Assembly (NCBI RefSeq): GCF_001866665.1
Contig: NZ_MLYO01000019.1
Location: 38,803 to 102,802, forward strand
Direction: 5' to 3'
Source: Streptomyces monashensis
GTDB lineage: Bacteria > Actinomycetota > Actinomycetes > Streptomycetales > Streptomycetaceae
Length of the DNA stretch: 64,000 bases
The notes beneath the pieces are model-generated. The model ran no database searches and was not told the DNA's origin. It saw nothing but the letters and a program-made list of their open reading frames with translations. Position numbers and translations under genes: made by a program. Below are positions 8,130 to 17,356 of this stretch, one piece after another; the stretch's first letter is position 1, and every line of letters begins with the position of its first letter.

Positions 8130-9382
8130 AGCTTCCGCCGCTTCTTCAGATAGGTGACGAGGTCGTCGTACATCCCGCCCTCGTTGGCGAACATGGCCAC
8201 GTTCCGGGCGGCGGCGAACCACGGCTCGGTGGACGGTACGACGTCCTTCGCGGCAGCCAGCAGGTCCTTCATCCCGATCATCCGCACGGTCCCGGTCCGG
8301 GCGGAGTCGAGCAGCGCGCGCTCGGACGCCGCCTCGCAGACATGGGCCAGATCGGCGCCGGAGAGCCCGTCGGTGACCTTGGCGAGCTTGACCAGGTCGA
8401 TGTTCTCGACCGGCCGTTCCCGCAGGTGGTAGTGGAGGATCGCCTCACGGGCGGGCCCGTCGGGCGGCAGCACGAGCAGGGTCCTGTCGAGCCGCCCGGG
8501 CCGGCGCAGGGCGTTGTCGACGTCCCAGGGCACGTTGGTGGCGGCGAGCACGAACACGCCCTCGTTGGCGGCGGATTCGATCCCGTCCAGCTCGGTCAGC
8601 AACTGGTTGACGGTGTTGCGCATGCCGCCGTGGAGGGTACGGCTGCGCTTGCCGCCGAGCGCGTCCAGCTCGTCGAGGAAGACGACACAGGGCGCCTGCC
8701 GCCGGGCCGTCTGGAAGATCTCGTGCATGTTTCGCTCGGAGTTGCCGGTCCACATGTCGAGCACGTCGTTGACCGACACCGACAGGAAGGACGCCCCCAG
8801 CTCCCCGGCGACGGCCCGCGCGATGAAGGTCTTCCCGCACCCCGGCGGCCCGTACAGCAGCAGCCCGCCGCGCAGGCTCTTCCCGTACAGCTTCCGCAAC
8901 TCGGGATTGCGCAGGGGAGCCAGAAAGGCGGCCTCCAACCGCTCCTTGACCTCCCGCATCCCCCCGACGTCGGCGAGCCGCACACCCCCCGGACGCTCGA
9001 CGTCCCAGGCCTCGGCGTCCCCCGGGTCGCCTCCCCCGTCCGCCCGCAACGGCTCCTCCGGCTCCGGCTTCCCTTCGACGAACCGCGGCGGCACGACGTC
9101 CCCGACCTGCTCCTCGGCGGCCCGCCAGTCGAAACCGGCCCGGACCGAGGGGGCCTGCTGTTGCGGCTGTTGCCGGGGAACCCCCATGGCCCGCGCCATG
9201 AGCCGCCGCGCCTGTTCGTCCCCCGGCGCGTTCTGGAGCGCGACCGCCACCTCGGCGACGGCGGCCTCCGACTGCCCCTCGTCCAGGAGCAGTTCGGCCA
9301 GGTGCAGGCGGAGCGGCACATCACGCGGAGCGGCGGCGACGGCCGCCCGCAGGCTGCGTATCAGAGGGGAGTCTTCCGGCAT
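8126..9382 (-). CDS. AAA+ ATPase with N-terminal helical repeat domain
   Basis: A 418-residue ATPase of the FtsH/Cdc48-like AAA type. Residues 1-70 look like TPR helices. The AAA module is at about 135-380: Walker A GPPGCGKT (178-185), Walker B VVFLDELD (233-240) and a second region of homology with arginine-finger candidates (NALRRPGRLDR, about 290-300). There is no protease domain, so it is likely a remodelling ATPase acting with the TPR membrane protein translated right after it. The start at 9382 is favoured because an upstream extension is compositionally different. Confidence 0.88.
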   Translation of the reverse strand: MPEDSPLIRSLRAAVAAAPRDVPLRLHLAELLLDEGQSEAAVAEVAVALQNAPGDEQARRLMARAMGVPRQQPQQQAPSVRAGFDWRAAEEQVGDVVPPRFVEGKPEPEEPLRADGGGDPGDAEAWDVERPGGVRLADVGGMREVKERLEAAFLAPLRNPELRKLYGKSLRGGLLLYGPPGCGKTFIARAVAGELGASFLSVSVNDVLDMWTGNSERNMHEIFQTARRQAPCVVFLDELDALGGKRSRTLHGGMRNTVNQLLTELDGIESAANEGVFVLAATNVPWDVDNALRRPGRLDRTLLVLPPDGPAREAILHYHLRERPVENIDLVKLAKVTDGLSGADLAHVCEAASERALLDSARTGTVRMIGMKDLLAAAKDVVPSTEPWFAAARNVAMFANEGGMYDDLVTYLKKRRKL

Positions 9383-9648
9383 GGACCCCACCCTACGGAG
9401 CCGCTGTGCGGCTCCTTCCGCCCGGGCCCGGTGATGGCCTGGCGCCGGGGGAGACGACCTCGACGACGAGGGACACGGCGGGGCGCGCACGTTCGGGTGA
9501 TGCGGGCCGGAAGCCCTGACAGACGAGGCCGCGTCTCCCCCATGGTTGATCTCCCGGCCGAACGGATGGGCGGGGTGCGAACGACTCATGCGGAAGGTAC
9601 GAGGCGGTTATGGTCGTGGATACAGCGCGTCGAAGGAGGACAGCCAGC

Positions 9649-9996
9649 ATGAGTGCCCACGCTGCGGAGCCCGGTTCTGTCGTCCCCCCCATGCCCGAGC
9701 GGACGCCGAAGGCGCTGCGCCGGGCCATCGCCCAGCACACGCCCGAACTCCTGCCGGACTTCGACAGGCACTGGAAGCGGATTGTCGGCGATGCGTACGG
9801 CGTAGGCCCTGTCGCCGCGCTTGTGGCCTTCTGGTGGGGCGAGTACGCCATGGCACGGGACCCCGAGCTGGACGCACACGTGCACGATCTTGAACTTCGG
9901 GCTGCAGAATCCACAGACGGCGCAGAAGCGAGAGCTCTCCTCGAAGAGGCGTCGAAGATTCGTCACCGGGTCCAGAAGCTGGAACCCGGCGAGTGA
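9649..9996 (+). CDS. DUF6247-like protein, possible antitoxin
   Basis: A 115-residue soluble protein beginning after a clear GGAGG ribosome site. The sequence PERTPKALRRAIAQHTPELLPDFDRHWKRI and the following helix resemble the DUF6247 family, small actinobacterial proteins often found beside a toxin-like partner. The stop overlaps the GTG of the next gene (GTGA). The antitoxin role is inferred from size, coupling and family context only. Confidence 0.7.
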   Translation: MSAHAAEPGSVVPPMPERTPKALRRAIAQHTPELLPDFDRHWKRIVGDAYGVGPVAALVAFWWGEYAMARDPELDAHVHDLELRAAESTDGAEARALLEEASKIRHRVQKLEPGE

Positions 9997-10340
9997 CCGA
10001 TGGCTTTATGGGGCCGCCTTGGCAGATGGACTGGCGGCTTGATGCTCGCGCTGCCCTCGAAGCGCTGCCCGCGCATGCGCGGGACATGGTCTACGCCGCA
10101 CGTGCCGAACTGGTCACGGCGAAGGATCCGTACTTTCGAGGCATCATGACGGACGACTACCTGCCCGATGGAATGTGGGTGCTGCCCGTCCGATCCACTG
10201 AGCCAAAGGGCGCCCACGTCTTCTTCTTCGATGACGGCTACGGCTGGCTGAAGTACACCTTCGTACGCCGCACCGAAGACCCCCAGATCACCGTGGAACA
10301 GCTCTTCTGGCTGGAGTACGAACCAGCTGTCGAGGACTGA
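9993..10340 (+). CDS. Small RelE/ParE-like protein, possible toxin
   Basis: 115 residues. The N-terminal pattern (WRLDARAALEALPAHARDMVYAA) is two helices like those of RelE/ParE toxins and is followed by beta-rich sequence (GMWVLPVRS, AHVFFFDDGYGWLKYTFVRR). No catalytic residues can be assigned with confidence. Its GTG start overlaps the DUF6247 gene, giving antitoxin-first order. It may instead be a plain conserved hypothetical protein. Confidence 0.6.
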   Translation: MTDGFMGPPWQMDWRLDARAALEALPAHARDMVYAARAELVTAKDPYFRGIMTDDYLPDGMWVLPVRSTEPKGAHVFFFDDGYGWLKYTFVRRTEDPQITVEQLFWLEYEPAVED

Positions 10341-10347
10341 CCACCCC

Positions 10348-10377
10348 GCCGGGCGCCTCCTTCCGGACGCGCCCGGC
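10348..10377. terminator. Hairpin terminator between convergent genes
   Basis: GCCGGGCGC and GCGCCCGGC form a 9-bp perfect stem with a 12-nt loop, placed 8 nt after the toxin-like gene and between it and the convergent kinase gene. Confidence 0.6.
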
Positions 10378-10408
10378 ACCCAGCATCCCGCTCTCAATTG
10401 CCCAGCAG

Positions 10409-11863
10409 TCAGATCTCCGTGGCCTCCGGCGGCGGTGTCGGTGCGCCCGGCAGGCGTATCGTCGCCACCGTGCCGCCGCCTTCCGCGCGGGCCAGGACGA
10501 CCTGGCCGCCCGCCTGCCGGACCGTGCGGGCGACGATGGAGAGGCCGAGGCCCGAGCCCGGGAGGGCACGCGCGCTCGGGCTGCGCCAGAAGCGGTCGAA
10601 GACGTGCGGGAGTTCGTCCTCGGGAATGCCGGGGCCGTGGTCGCGGACGGTCAGCTCGCCGTCGGCCAGCCGCACCTCGACCGTGCCGCCCTCGGGGCTG
10701 AACTTCACCGCGTTGTCCAGGATGTTGACGACGGCCCGCTCCAGCGCGGAGGGTTCGGCGCGGACGTACCAGGGCTTCAGGTCCGCCGTGATCGTCAGCT
10801 CCGGACCGCGCAGCCGCGCCCGGCGCAGGGCCGCCTCGACGGTGTCCAGCAGCGGTACCACCTGGAGCCGTTCGCCGCGCTGGCCCTCCGAGCGGGACAG
10901 CTCCTGCAGGTCGCCGATCAGCGCGGCCAGCTCGGTCATCTGAGCCTTCACCGAGGCGAGCAGGGCCCTGCGGTCCGCCGGCGGGATCGGGCGGCCGGTC
11001 TCCTCGCTGCGGGTGAGCAGTTCGATGTTGGTGCGCAACGAGGTCAGGGGGGTGCGCAGTTCGTGGCCGGCGTCGGCGATCAGCTGCTGCTGGAGGTCGC
11101 GGGAGCTGGCCAGCGAGGCGGTCATCGAGTTGAAGGAGCGGGACAGCCGGGCGACCTCGTCCTCGCTGTCGTCCTCCACGGGGATGCGGATCGTCAGGTC
11201 CTCGGTCCGGGCCACGTGCTCCACGGCCTCGGTCAGCTTGTCGACCGGGCGCAGGCCCGCCCGGGCGACGGCCAGTCCGGCGGCGCCCGCGCCGAGTACT
11301 CCTATGCCGGAGACGAGGAGCAGGACGACGGCCAGGTCGTTGAGGGTGCTCTGGGTGCCCTTGAGGGGAACGGCGGTGACGAGACCGACGTTGGGCCCGG
11401 GCTGGCCGGTGACACGGGAGGCGGTGGCCCCCATGGGGTGGGTGAGCACCCGCATCTCGTTGCCGTCCGCGTCGGTTCCGTTGCGGAAGTAGAGGCTGTT
11501 GACGTTCCCGCCCTTGATCACGTCCTTGTCGTGCCGGGTGACCTTGACCTTCCCGGAGGAGCCGGCGAAGAGGCAGACCTTGCCGTCCTCGGTGACCACC
11601 TGGCCGTAGCGGTCCTGGAAGAGGGGGTTGCGCTGGGGTGTCTCGATGCAGTTGGCGAGGGCGTCGTCGACCTGACCGATCTGCGAGGGACCCCGCAAGG
11701 ACTTCTCCAGATCGGCGTCGACCTGGTCGTACAGCTTCCGCTGCACGATGAACCAGCACGTCACCGACACCGCCGCCACCGCGAACGCCACCGCCGCAGC
11801 GACCAGCATCGCCAGCCGGGCCCGGATGGGCAGGGCCCGGTACCGGCGGACCAGCCTCCTCAC
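10409..11863 (-). CDS. Sensor histidine kinase beside HtrA-type protease
   Basis: A 484-residue membrane kinase. TM1 (about 17-40), an extracytoplasmic sensor of about 135 residues, TM2 (about 178-200), a HAMP region, then an H-box with H267 (HELRTPL) and N, G1 (DHGPGIP) and G2 (GSGLGLSI) boxes. It is of the MprB/CseC type. It follows its response regulator with a four-base overlap, and a trypsin-like protease lies upstream. In S. coelicolor I recall the equivalent set as SCO4155-4157. The likely signal is envelope or exported-protein stress (inference). Confidence 0.9.
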   Translation of the reverse strand: MRRLVRRYRALPIRARLAMLVAAAVAFAVAAVSVTCWFIVQRKLYDQVDADLEKSLRGPSQIGQVDDALANCIETPQRNPLFQDRYGQVVTEDGKVCLFAGSSGKVKVTRHDKDVIKGGNVNSLYFRNGTDADGNEMRVLTHPMGATASRVTGQPGPNVGLVTAVPLKGTQSTLNDLAVVLLLVSGIGVLGAGAAGLAVARAGLRPVDKLTEAVEHVARTEDLTIRIPVEDDSEDEVARLSRSFNSMTASLASSRDLQQQLIADAGHELRTPLTSLRTNIELLTRSEETGRPIPPADRRALLASVKAQMTELAALIGDLQELSRSEGQRGERLQVVPLLDTVEAALRRARLRGPELTITADLKPWYVRAEPSALERAVVNILDNAVKFSPEGGTVEVRLADGELTVRDHGPGIPEDELPHVFDRFWRSPSARALPGSGLGLSIVARTVRQAGGQVVLARAEGGGTVATIRLPGAPTPPPEATEI

Positions 11864-12594
11864 TCGGCGCCGCCCTGGCGGAGCACGTACCCCACGCCCC
11901 GCACCGTGTGCACCAGGCGCGGCTCGCCGCCCGCCTCGGTCTTGCGGCGCAGGTACATGACGTAGACGTCGAGGGAGTTGGACGAGGGCTCGAAGTCGAA
12001 GCCCCAGACCGCCTTCAGGATCTGTTCGCGGGTGAGGACCTGGCGCGGGTGCGCCATGAACATCTCCAGCAGGGTGAACTCCGTGCGGGTCAGCTCCACC
12101 TGCCGGCCGCCCCGGGTGACCTCGCGGGTGGCGAGGTCCATGCGCAGGTCGCCGAAGGTGAGCGCCTCGTCCTCCTGGACGTCGGGCGAGACCGTGGCCG
12201 CGTACGAGCTGCGGCGCAGCAGGGCGCGGATGCGGGCGAAGAGCTCGTCCAGCTCGAAGGGCTTGACGAGGTAGTCGTCGGCGCCGGCGTCCAGCCCGGT
12301 CACCCGGTCGCCGACCGTGTCCCGGGCGGTGAGCATGAGGATCGGGGTGGTGTCGCCCGCGCCGCGGATGCGGCGGGCCGCGGTCAGGCCGTCCATGCGC
12401 GGCATCTGGATGTCGAGGACGACCAGGTCGGGCTTGTAGGCGGTGGCCTTCTCCAGCGCGTCCGCGCCGTCGACGGCCACCTCCGTGTCGTACCCGTCGA
12501 ACGCGAGGCTGCGCTGCAGCGCCTCGCGTACCGCCGGCTCGTCGTCGACGATCAGGATGCGCTGGGGGTCACGGTCGCCTTCGGCGGGGCTCAT
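11860..12594 (-). CDS. OmpR-family response regulator (MprA-like)
   Basis: 244 residues: receiver domain with phosphoacceptor D61 ([14 protein letters not shown]), acidic pocket (VDDEP) and conserved K (YLVKPF), then a C-terminal winged helix ([16 protein letters not shown] ... [11 protein letters not shown]). Translationally coupled to the downstream kinase. By family analogy it controls the nearby protease gene. Confidence 0.92.
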   Translation of the reverse strand: MSPAEGDRDPQRILIVDDEPAVREALQRSLAFDGYDTEVAVDGADALEKATAYKPDLVVLDIQMPRMDGLTAARRIRGAGDTTPILMLTARDTVGDRVTGLDAGADDYLVKPFELDELFARIRALLRRSSYAATVSPDVQEDEALTFGDLRMDLATREVTRGGRQVELTRTEFTLLEMFMAHPRQVLTREQILKAVWGFDFEPSSNSLDVYVMYLRRKTEAGGEPRLVHTVRGVGYVLRQGGAE

Positions 12595-12656
12595 CGCTCG
12601 CGATTCCTCGGGTACGGGTCCTGTTCGGACGGGGACTGTCTCTCAGCGTGCCACGT

Positions 12657-12881
12657 TCAGGCCCGTACCGCGGTCAGGCGGTTCAGCGGGACCTTGCGGC
12701 GGTGGGTGCGGACGGCGGGGGTGCGCAGGCCCATCAGCTCGGGGACCGGTGTCACGACGACCTCCGGGGCGCGGGGCTTCGGGATCGGCAGGTGCAGATC
12801 GCGGGCGATCGAGAGCGCCAGGGTGATGTCGGCGGCGTGACGGCCGGTGATCTGGTGCGCGTGCGAGACATGCGTGATCAT
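12657..12881 (-). CDS. Small hypothetical protein between protease and response regulator
   Basis: 74 residues, basic, with no membrane segment and no recognised domain. A plausible ribosome site (GGGAG) sits 5 nt before ATG 12881. It lies between the protease gene and the regulator on the same strand and may be part of that operon. The sequence PRAPEVVVTPVPELMGLRTPAVRTHRRKVPL suggests a natively extended chain. Confidence 0.6.
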   Translation of the reverse strand: MITHVSHAHQITGRHAADITLALSIARDLHLPIPKPRAPEVVVTPVPELMGLRTPAVRTHRRKVPLNRLTAVRA

Positions 12882-12892
12882 GACGTACTCCC

Positions 12893-12916
12893 TGCTGACG
12901 TGCTGACGTGCTGACG
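12893..12916. repeat. 8-bp tandem repeat, three units
   Basis: TGCTGACG occurs three times in direct tandem in the short gap between the protease stop and the 74-residue gene. It is likely slippage-prone spacer DNA; no regulatory role is visible. Confidence 0.7.
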
Positions 12917-12930
12917 TGCCGGTGGAGCTG

Positions 12931-13932
12931 TTAGCCGTTGGACCCCGACCGCAGCTTGGCGAGGTCGGACTTGACGGTGTTGATCGGGATCGCGAAGCCG
13001 AGGCCGATGCTGCCCGCGTCGGAGGACGACGAGGACTGCTGGCTCGACGAGTACATCGCGGAGTTGATGCCGATGATGTTGCCGCTCGCGTCGATCAGCG
13101 CACCGCCGGAGTTGCCGGGGTTGAGGGACGCGTCGGTCTGGATGGCCTTGTACGTCGTCGTGGACGAGCCGGTGTCGCCGTTGAACTGACGGCCGCCGAA
13201 CTGGAACGGCCAGTTTCCGTCGCCGCCCTGGTTCTGGCCCTGGTTCTCCTCGGTGGAGACGGTGACGTTCCGGTTCAGGGCGGAGACGATGCCGCTGGTC
13301 ACGGTGCCGGTCAGGCCCTCGGGGGAGCCGATCGCGACGACCGCGTCGCCGACCTGGATGCCGCTGGAGTTGCCGAGCGCGGCCGTCTTCAGGCCCGAGG
13401 CGCCCTGGAGCTTGAGCAGCGCCAGGTCCTTGGAGCTGTCGGTGCCGACGACCTGGGCCGTGTAGCGGCTGCCGTCGCTGGTGCGCACCTTGATGGACTG
13501 CGCGCCGGAGATGACGTGGTTGTTGGTGACTATCTCGCCGTTCGACGTGATGACCACGCCGGAGCCGGTGGAGGAGCCGCTGTCGAGGGTCGCGTTGATC
13601 TCGACCACGCTGGGGCTGACCGCGGCGGCGATCGCGGCGACGTCGCCGCGCTTGCTCGAGGGCACCACGTTGGTCGCCGTGGCGCTGGAGGAGACCGTGT
13701 CCTTGCCGGTCAGCTCCTGGAAGGCGTAGGCGGTGCCGCCGCCGACGGCCGCCGCGACGATCGCGACCGCCGCGAGCAGGGCGACCGGGCCACGGCCCCG
13801 CCTGCGGGGCGCGGGCTCCGGAGCGGCCACGGCCGTCGTCACCGGCTGGTACGGCGGCGGGGGCGGCCACTCGGGGTTCACAGGAGCGGAGTAGTGGTGC
13901 TGCTGCGTCTCATTGCCCTGGCTCTCGGTCAT
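12931..13932 (-). CDS. Membrane-anchored trypsin-like serine protease (HtrA/DegP-like, no PDZ)
   Basis: A 333-residue exported protease. A Pro-rich cytoplasmic tail, one membrane span (about 48-70), then the S1C peptidase domain with catalytic H139 (TNNHV), D169 (KDLALL) and S275 (NPGNSGGAL). The protein stops about 50 residues after the catalytic serine, so the C-terminal PDZ domain of most HtrA proteins is absent. A Ser/Gln-rich insert lies near the end. It sits upstream of a two-component system likely to sense envelope stress. Confidence 0.92.
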   Translation of the reverse strand: MTESQGNETQQHHYSAPVNPEWPPPPPYQPVTTAVAAPEPAPRRRGRGPVALLAAVAIVAAAVGGGTAYAFQELTGKDTVSSSATATNVVPSSKRGDVAAIAAAVSPSVVEINATLDSGSSTGSGVVITSNGEIVTNNHVISGAQSIKVRTSDGSRYTAQVVGTDSSKDLALLKLQGASGLKTAALGNSSGIQVGDAVVAIGSPEGLTGTVTSGIVSALNRNVTVSTEENQGQNQGGDGNWPFQFGGRQFNGDTGSSTTTYKAIQTDASLNPGNSGGALIDASGNIIGINSAMYSSSQQSSSSSDAGSIGLGFAIPINTVKSDLAKLRSGSNG

Positions 13933-14053
13933 GCAAAGAGAATCCCCCGCGAACGTGAGAGCTTCCTGAGTGCTTGCTGAGAAGCCCGGCAGAACCGCGT
14001 TTGCCCGATATAAAGAAGCTTCTCGCAGCTCGCGCGGGCTTCTCAGACGGGCT

Positions 14054-15094
14054 TCAGGAAGCGGCCGGCGTCTCCTGGCAGCCGCAGCTCGTGCGCACCA
14101 CCAGCCGCGACGGGAACGTCCTCAGCCGCTCCCGGCGCGAGCCCGCCACCCGGAGCCCGTCGTCCAGGACCAGGTCGACCGCCGCCCGGGCCATCGCCGA
14201 GCGGTCCGAGGCGACCGTGGTCAGCGGCGGGTCGGTGAGCGCGGCCTCCTTGATGTCGTCGAACCCGGCCACCGCCAGCTCGCCGGGCACGTCGATGCGC
14301 AGCTCGCGCGCGGCCCGCAGCAGGCCGATCGCCTGGTCGTCGGTGGAGCAGAAGATCGCGGGCGGCCGGTGGGGCCCGGACAGGACCTCCAGGCCCACCC
14401 GGTAGGCGTCGTAGCGGTTGTACGGCGCCTCGAACAGCCGGCCCTCGGTGCTCAGGCCCGCCTCGGCCATGGCCCGCCTCCACCCCTCGACGTGGTCGGA
14501 GACCGGGTCGCCGACGGCCGGCGTCTCCGCCGTCCCGCCCAGACAGGCGACGTAGTCGTGCCCGTGCTCCAGCAGATGGCGTACGGCGAGCTGGGCGCCG
14601 CCCAGGTCGTCGGTGACCACGGCGACGTCGTCGATGGCCTCGGGCCGCTCGTGCAGCAGCACCACCCGGGCGTCCCAGGCGTCGATCTCGGCGGCGGCCA
14701 GGTCGTTCAGGGCGTGGCTCACCAGGATCAGGCCGGACACGCGCATGCCCAGGAAGGCGCGCAGATAGTGGACCTCGCGCTCGCCGATGTAGTCGGTGTT
14801 GCCGACGAGGACCATTTTTCCGCGCTCGGAGGCGGCCTGCTCGACCGCGTGCGCCATCTCGCCGAAGAACGGCTGGCGGGCGTCCGGGATGATCAGGCCT
14901 ATGAGATCGGTGCGGCGCGATGCCATGGCCTGGGCGACCCGGTCGGGCCGGTACCCCAGCTCCTTGATCGCCGCGAGGACACGCTCGCGCGTGGCCGGGG
15001 CGACCGGCCGGGGTCCGTTGTTGATGACATAGCTGACCACGGCGGTGGAAGTCCCCGCCAGCCGCGCCACATCATCCCGAGTCACCTTGGCCAC
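14054..15094 (-). CDS. LacI-family transcriptional regulator
   Basis: 346 residues. The N-terminal helix-turn-helix ([23 protein letters not shown]) plus hinge is followed by a periplasmic-binding-protein-like effector domain (about 60-335; [34 protein letters not shown]). It starts with GTG. No sugar-use genes are adjacent, so its effector and targets are unknown. The C-terminus carries a CGC motif. Confidence 0.92.
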   Translation of the reverse strand: MAKVTRDDVARLAGTSTAVVSYVINNGPRPVAPATRERVLAAIKELGYRPDRVAQAMASRRTDLIGLIIPDARQPFFGEMAHAVEQAASERGKMVLVGNTDYIGEREVHYLRAFLGMRVSGLILVSHALNDLAAAEIDAWDARVVLLHERPEAIDDVAVVTDDLGGAQLAVRHLLEHGHDYVACLGGTAETPAVGDPVSDHVEGWRRAMAEAGLSTEGRLFEAPYNRYDAYRVGLEVLSGPHRPPAIFCSTDDQAIGLLRAARELRIDVPGELAVAGFDDIKEAALTDPPLTTVASDRSAMARAAVDLVLDDGLRVAGSRRERLRTFPSRLVVRTSCGCQETPAAS

Positions 15095-15180
15095 GCGCGG
15101 AGTCTACGCGGATGGACCCACTCTGGGCAGGGCGTATCAGTGCTCGGATGGTGCCCCGAGGTGCGGGGACTGTGCGGGGA

Positions 15181-15981
15181 CTACGCGTCGGCGTGGACGT
15201 CGGCGCCGTCCCGGACGGCCGTCTCGGCCGTCTTGTCCGGATCCTCCGCCTTTGCCTGTCCGGCCTTGGCCTTGGCCTCCTCGGCCGCCTTCTCGGCGGC
15301 GCGCTCGACCTTCTCCGGGGTGACGAACCGGTAGCCGACGTTCCGTACGGTGCCGATCAGCGACTCGTGCTCCGGGCCGAGCTTGGCCCGCAGCCGCCGT
15401 ACGTGCACGTCGACCGTGCGGGTGCCGCCGAAGTAGTCGTAGCCCCAGACCTCCTGGAGGAGCTGGGCGCGGGTGAAGACGCGGCCCGGGTGCTGGGCGA
15501 GGTATTTCAGCAGCTCGAACTCCTTGAAGGTGAGGTCGAGCACCCGCCCCTTGAGCTTGGCGGAGTACGTGGCCTCGTCCACCGAGAGATCGCCGTTGCG
15601 GATCTCCATCGGGGAGTCGTCGCCCACGATCTGCTGGCGTCCCGTCGCGAGCCGCAGCCGCGCCTCCACCTCCGCGGGACCGGCGGTGTCGAGGAGGACG
15701 TCGTCGATGCCCCAGTCGGCGGTGACGGCGGCGAGCCCGCCCTCGGTGACGACGAGGATCAGCGGACAGCCGGGGCCGGTGGACCGCAGCAGCTGGCACA
15801 GGCTGCGCACCTGCGGCAGGTCGCGGCGGCCGTCGACGAGGATGACGTCGGCACCCGGGGTGTCGACCAGGGCGGGCCCCTCCGCCGGGGCCACGCGCAC
15901 GTTGTGCAGCAGCAGGCCGAGTGCGGGCAGCACCTCCGTCGAGGGCTGGAGGGCGTTGGTCAGGAGCAGCAGAGAACTCAT
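15181..15981 (-). CDS. glnR: Nitrogen regulator GlnR
   Basis: OmpR-type orphan response regulator controlling nitrogen assimilation in Streptomyces. 266 residues: atypical receiver with D50 ([13 protein letters not shown]) and few of the other phosphorylation-pocket residues, then the winged helix ([39 protein letters not shown]). A charged Ala/Lys-rich C-terminal tail follows. No kinase gene is adjacent, as expected for GlnR. The start at 15981 ([10 protein letters not shown]) matches the family; the gene is divergent from the hydrolase. Confidence 0.93.
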   Translation of the reverse strand: MSSLLLLTNALQPSTEVLPALGLLLHNVRVAPAEGPALVDTPGADVILVDGRRDLPQVRSLCQLLRSTGPGCPLILVVTEGGLAAVTADWGIDDVLLDTAGPAEVEARLRLATGRQQIVGDDSPMEIRNGDLSVDEATYSAKLKGRVLDLTFKEFELLKYLAQHPGRVFTRAQLLQEVWGYDYFGGTRTVDVHVRRLRAKLGPEHESLIGTVRNVGYRFVTPEKVERAAEKAAEEAKAKAGQAKAEDPDKTAETAVRDGADVHADA

Positions 15982-16084
15982 ACGTCTGGTTCCTCCTCGG
16001 GTCCCCGCGAGGACTGTGCGGACGGGCACTGCTCTGCGATCCCGAAGGCCCCGTACACGGCCACGGGCCACCTGGGGTTTCCCG

Positions 16085-16316
16085 TTTCGTATACAACGCT
16101 TCCGAAAGCACAAAAGGACCCGGGGGCTTCGCTGCCCGAGTCCTCTGCCCAGCAGAATAGCCCACATGAGGAACCGTTCGGCAGGTCAAGTGGCGCATTC
16201 CACCGTTCGTCCGAATCCCGAGACACGCAGACAGGAAGCTTTCCGGACGTTCTTGCACACCACCGACGGAATTCCGGTCGATTCCGTATACGATCCGGGC
16301 GCCGTTGTATACGAAA
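16085..16316. repeat. 14-nt inverted repeat pair around GTATAC cores
   Basis: TTTCGTATACAACG at 16085-16098 is the exact reverse complement of CGTTGTATACGAAA at 16303-16316. A third GTATAC core lies near 16286. One copy is in the glnR/hydrolase intergenic region, the others inside the hydrolase coding start. Confidence 0.75.
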
Positions 16317-17026
16317 GCCCGGAATCCCTGCCCGACACCTCGGGTACGCCCGCCCGTGACCTCGTGTTCGTGATCGCCCACGGGTTCACCGGGGACGTGG
16401 ACCGGCCGCACGTACGAAGGGTGGCGGGCGTCCTCGCGCGTTACGGCGCCGTCCTCACCTTCTCCTTCCGCGGCCACGGACGCTCCGGCGGCCGCTCCAC
16501 GGTCGGCGACAAGGAGGTGCTCGACCTCGCCGCCGCCGTCGACCGGGCCCGCTCCCTCGGGCACGCGCGCGTGGCGACCGTCGGCTTCTCCATGGGCGGC
16601 TCGGTCGTCCTGCGCCACGCGGCCCTGTACCCGCGCACGGTCGACGCGGTCGTGTCGGTCAGCGCCCCCGCCCGCTGGTACTACCGCGGCACCGCCCCCA
16701 TGCGCCGGCTGCACTGGCTGGTGACCCGCCCCGAGGGCCGCCTGGTCGGCCGGTACGGCCTGCGCACCCGCATCCACCACCGCGACTGGGACCCGGTCCC
16801 GCTCTCCCCGGCCGAGTCGGTCCCGCTCATCGCCCCCACACCCCTGCTCGTCGTCCACGGCGACCAGGACGGCTATTTCCCCCTCGACCACCCCCGGATG
16901 CTCGCCGAGGCGGCCGCTGACCACGGGGAACTCTGGGTGGAGCACGGCATGGGCCACGCCGAGCACGCGGCCGACGACGCGCTGCTGGCCCGGATCGCGG
17001 ACTGGGCTGTCGGCGCGGCGGGCTAG
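16166..17026 (+). CDS. Alpha/beta-hydrolase
   Basis: 286-residue serine hydrolase. The catalytic triad is readable: nucleophile S142 in GFSMGGS, acid in VVHGDQDG (D233 or D235), and histidine near 264 (GMGHAEH). The oxyanion region is IAHGFTGD. Such proteins are carboxylesterase or lipase-like; the substrate is unknown. The ATG at 16166 lacks a clear ribosome site, so the start is uncertain by a few codons. Confidence 0.85.
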   Translation: MRNRSAGQVAHSTVRPNPETRRQEAFRTFLHTTDGIPVDSVYDPGAVVYESPESLPDTSGTPARDLVFVIAHGFTGDVDRPHVRRVAGVLARYGAVLTFSFRGHGRSGGRSTVGDKEVLDLAAAVDRARSLGHARVATVGFSMGGSVVLRHAALYPRTVDAVVSVSAPARWYYRGTAPMRRLHWLVTRPEGRLVGRYGLRTRIHHRDWDPVPLSPAESVPLIAPTPLLVVHGDQDGYFPLDHPRMLAEAAADHGELWVEHGMGHAEHAADDALLARIADWAVGAAG

Positions 17027-17095
17027 CCTGACACCATCTGTATCCCTGTCTTTAGTCTTTTCCCGTCCTTCTCTTGCCGTCGATTGAGGAACGAG

Positions 17096-17350
17096 ATGCC
17101 CAAGGTCACGGTGCGCTACTGGGCCGCCGCCAAGGCCGCGTCCGGCGTCGCCGAGGAGCCGTGCGACGCGGACACGCTGGCCGACGCGCTGGCAGCCGTG
17201 CGCGCGCGACACCCCGGTGAGCTGACGCGTGTGCTCCAGCGATGCTCCTTCCTCATAGACGGTGACCCCGTCGGGACCCGCGCGCATGAGACGGTACGGC
17301 TGGCCGAGGGCGGCACGGTCGAGGTGCTCCCGCCGTTCGCAGGAGGATGA
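17096..17350 (+). CDS. MoaD/ThiS-family sulfur-carrier protein
   Basis: 84-residue ubiquitin-like protein ending in the diagnostic Gly-Gly (LPPFAGG) that becomes the thiocarboxylate. Such carriers serve molybdopterin, thiamine or cysteine synthesis. Downstream spacing to the Gln-rich membrane protein is 6 nt. A sulfurtransferase gene follows 1.6 kb later on the other strand. Which pathway it serves cannot be told here. Confidence 0.88.
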   Translation: MPKVTVRYWAAAKAASGVAEEPCDADTLADALAAVRARHPGELTRVLQRCSFLIDGDPVGTRAHETVRLAEGGTVEVLPPFAGG

Positions 17351-17356
17351 GGCGCG

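Noticed and set aside
9963..11759. 598-codon minus-strand open frame across the kinase gene
   Set aside because: It is a frame-shifted shadow of the histidine kinase, with Arg/Pro/Gly-rich product and no domain.
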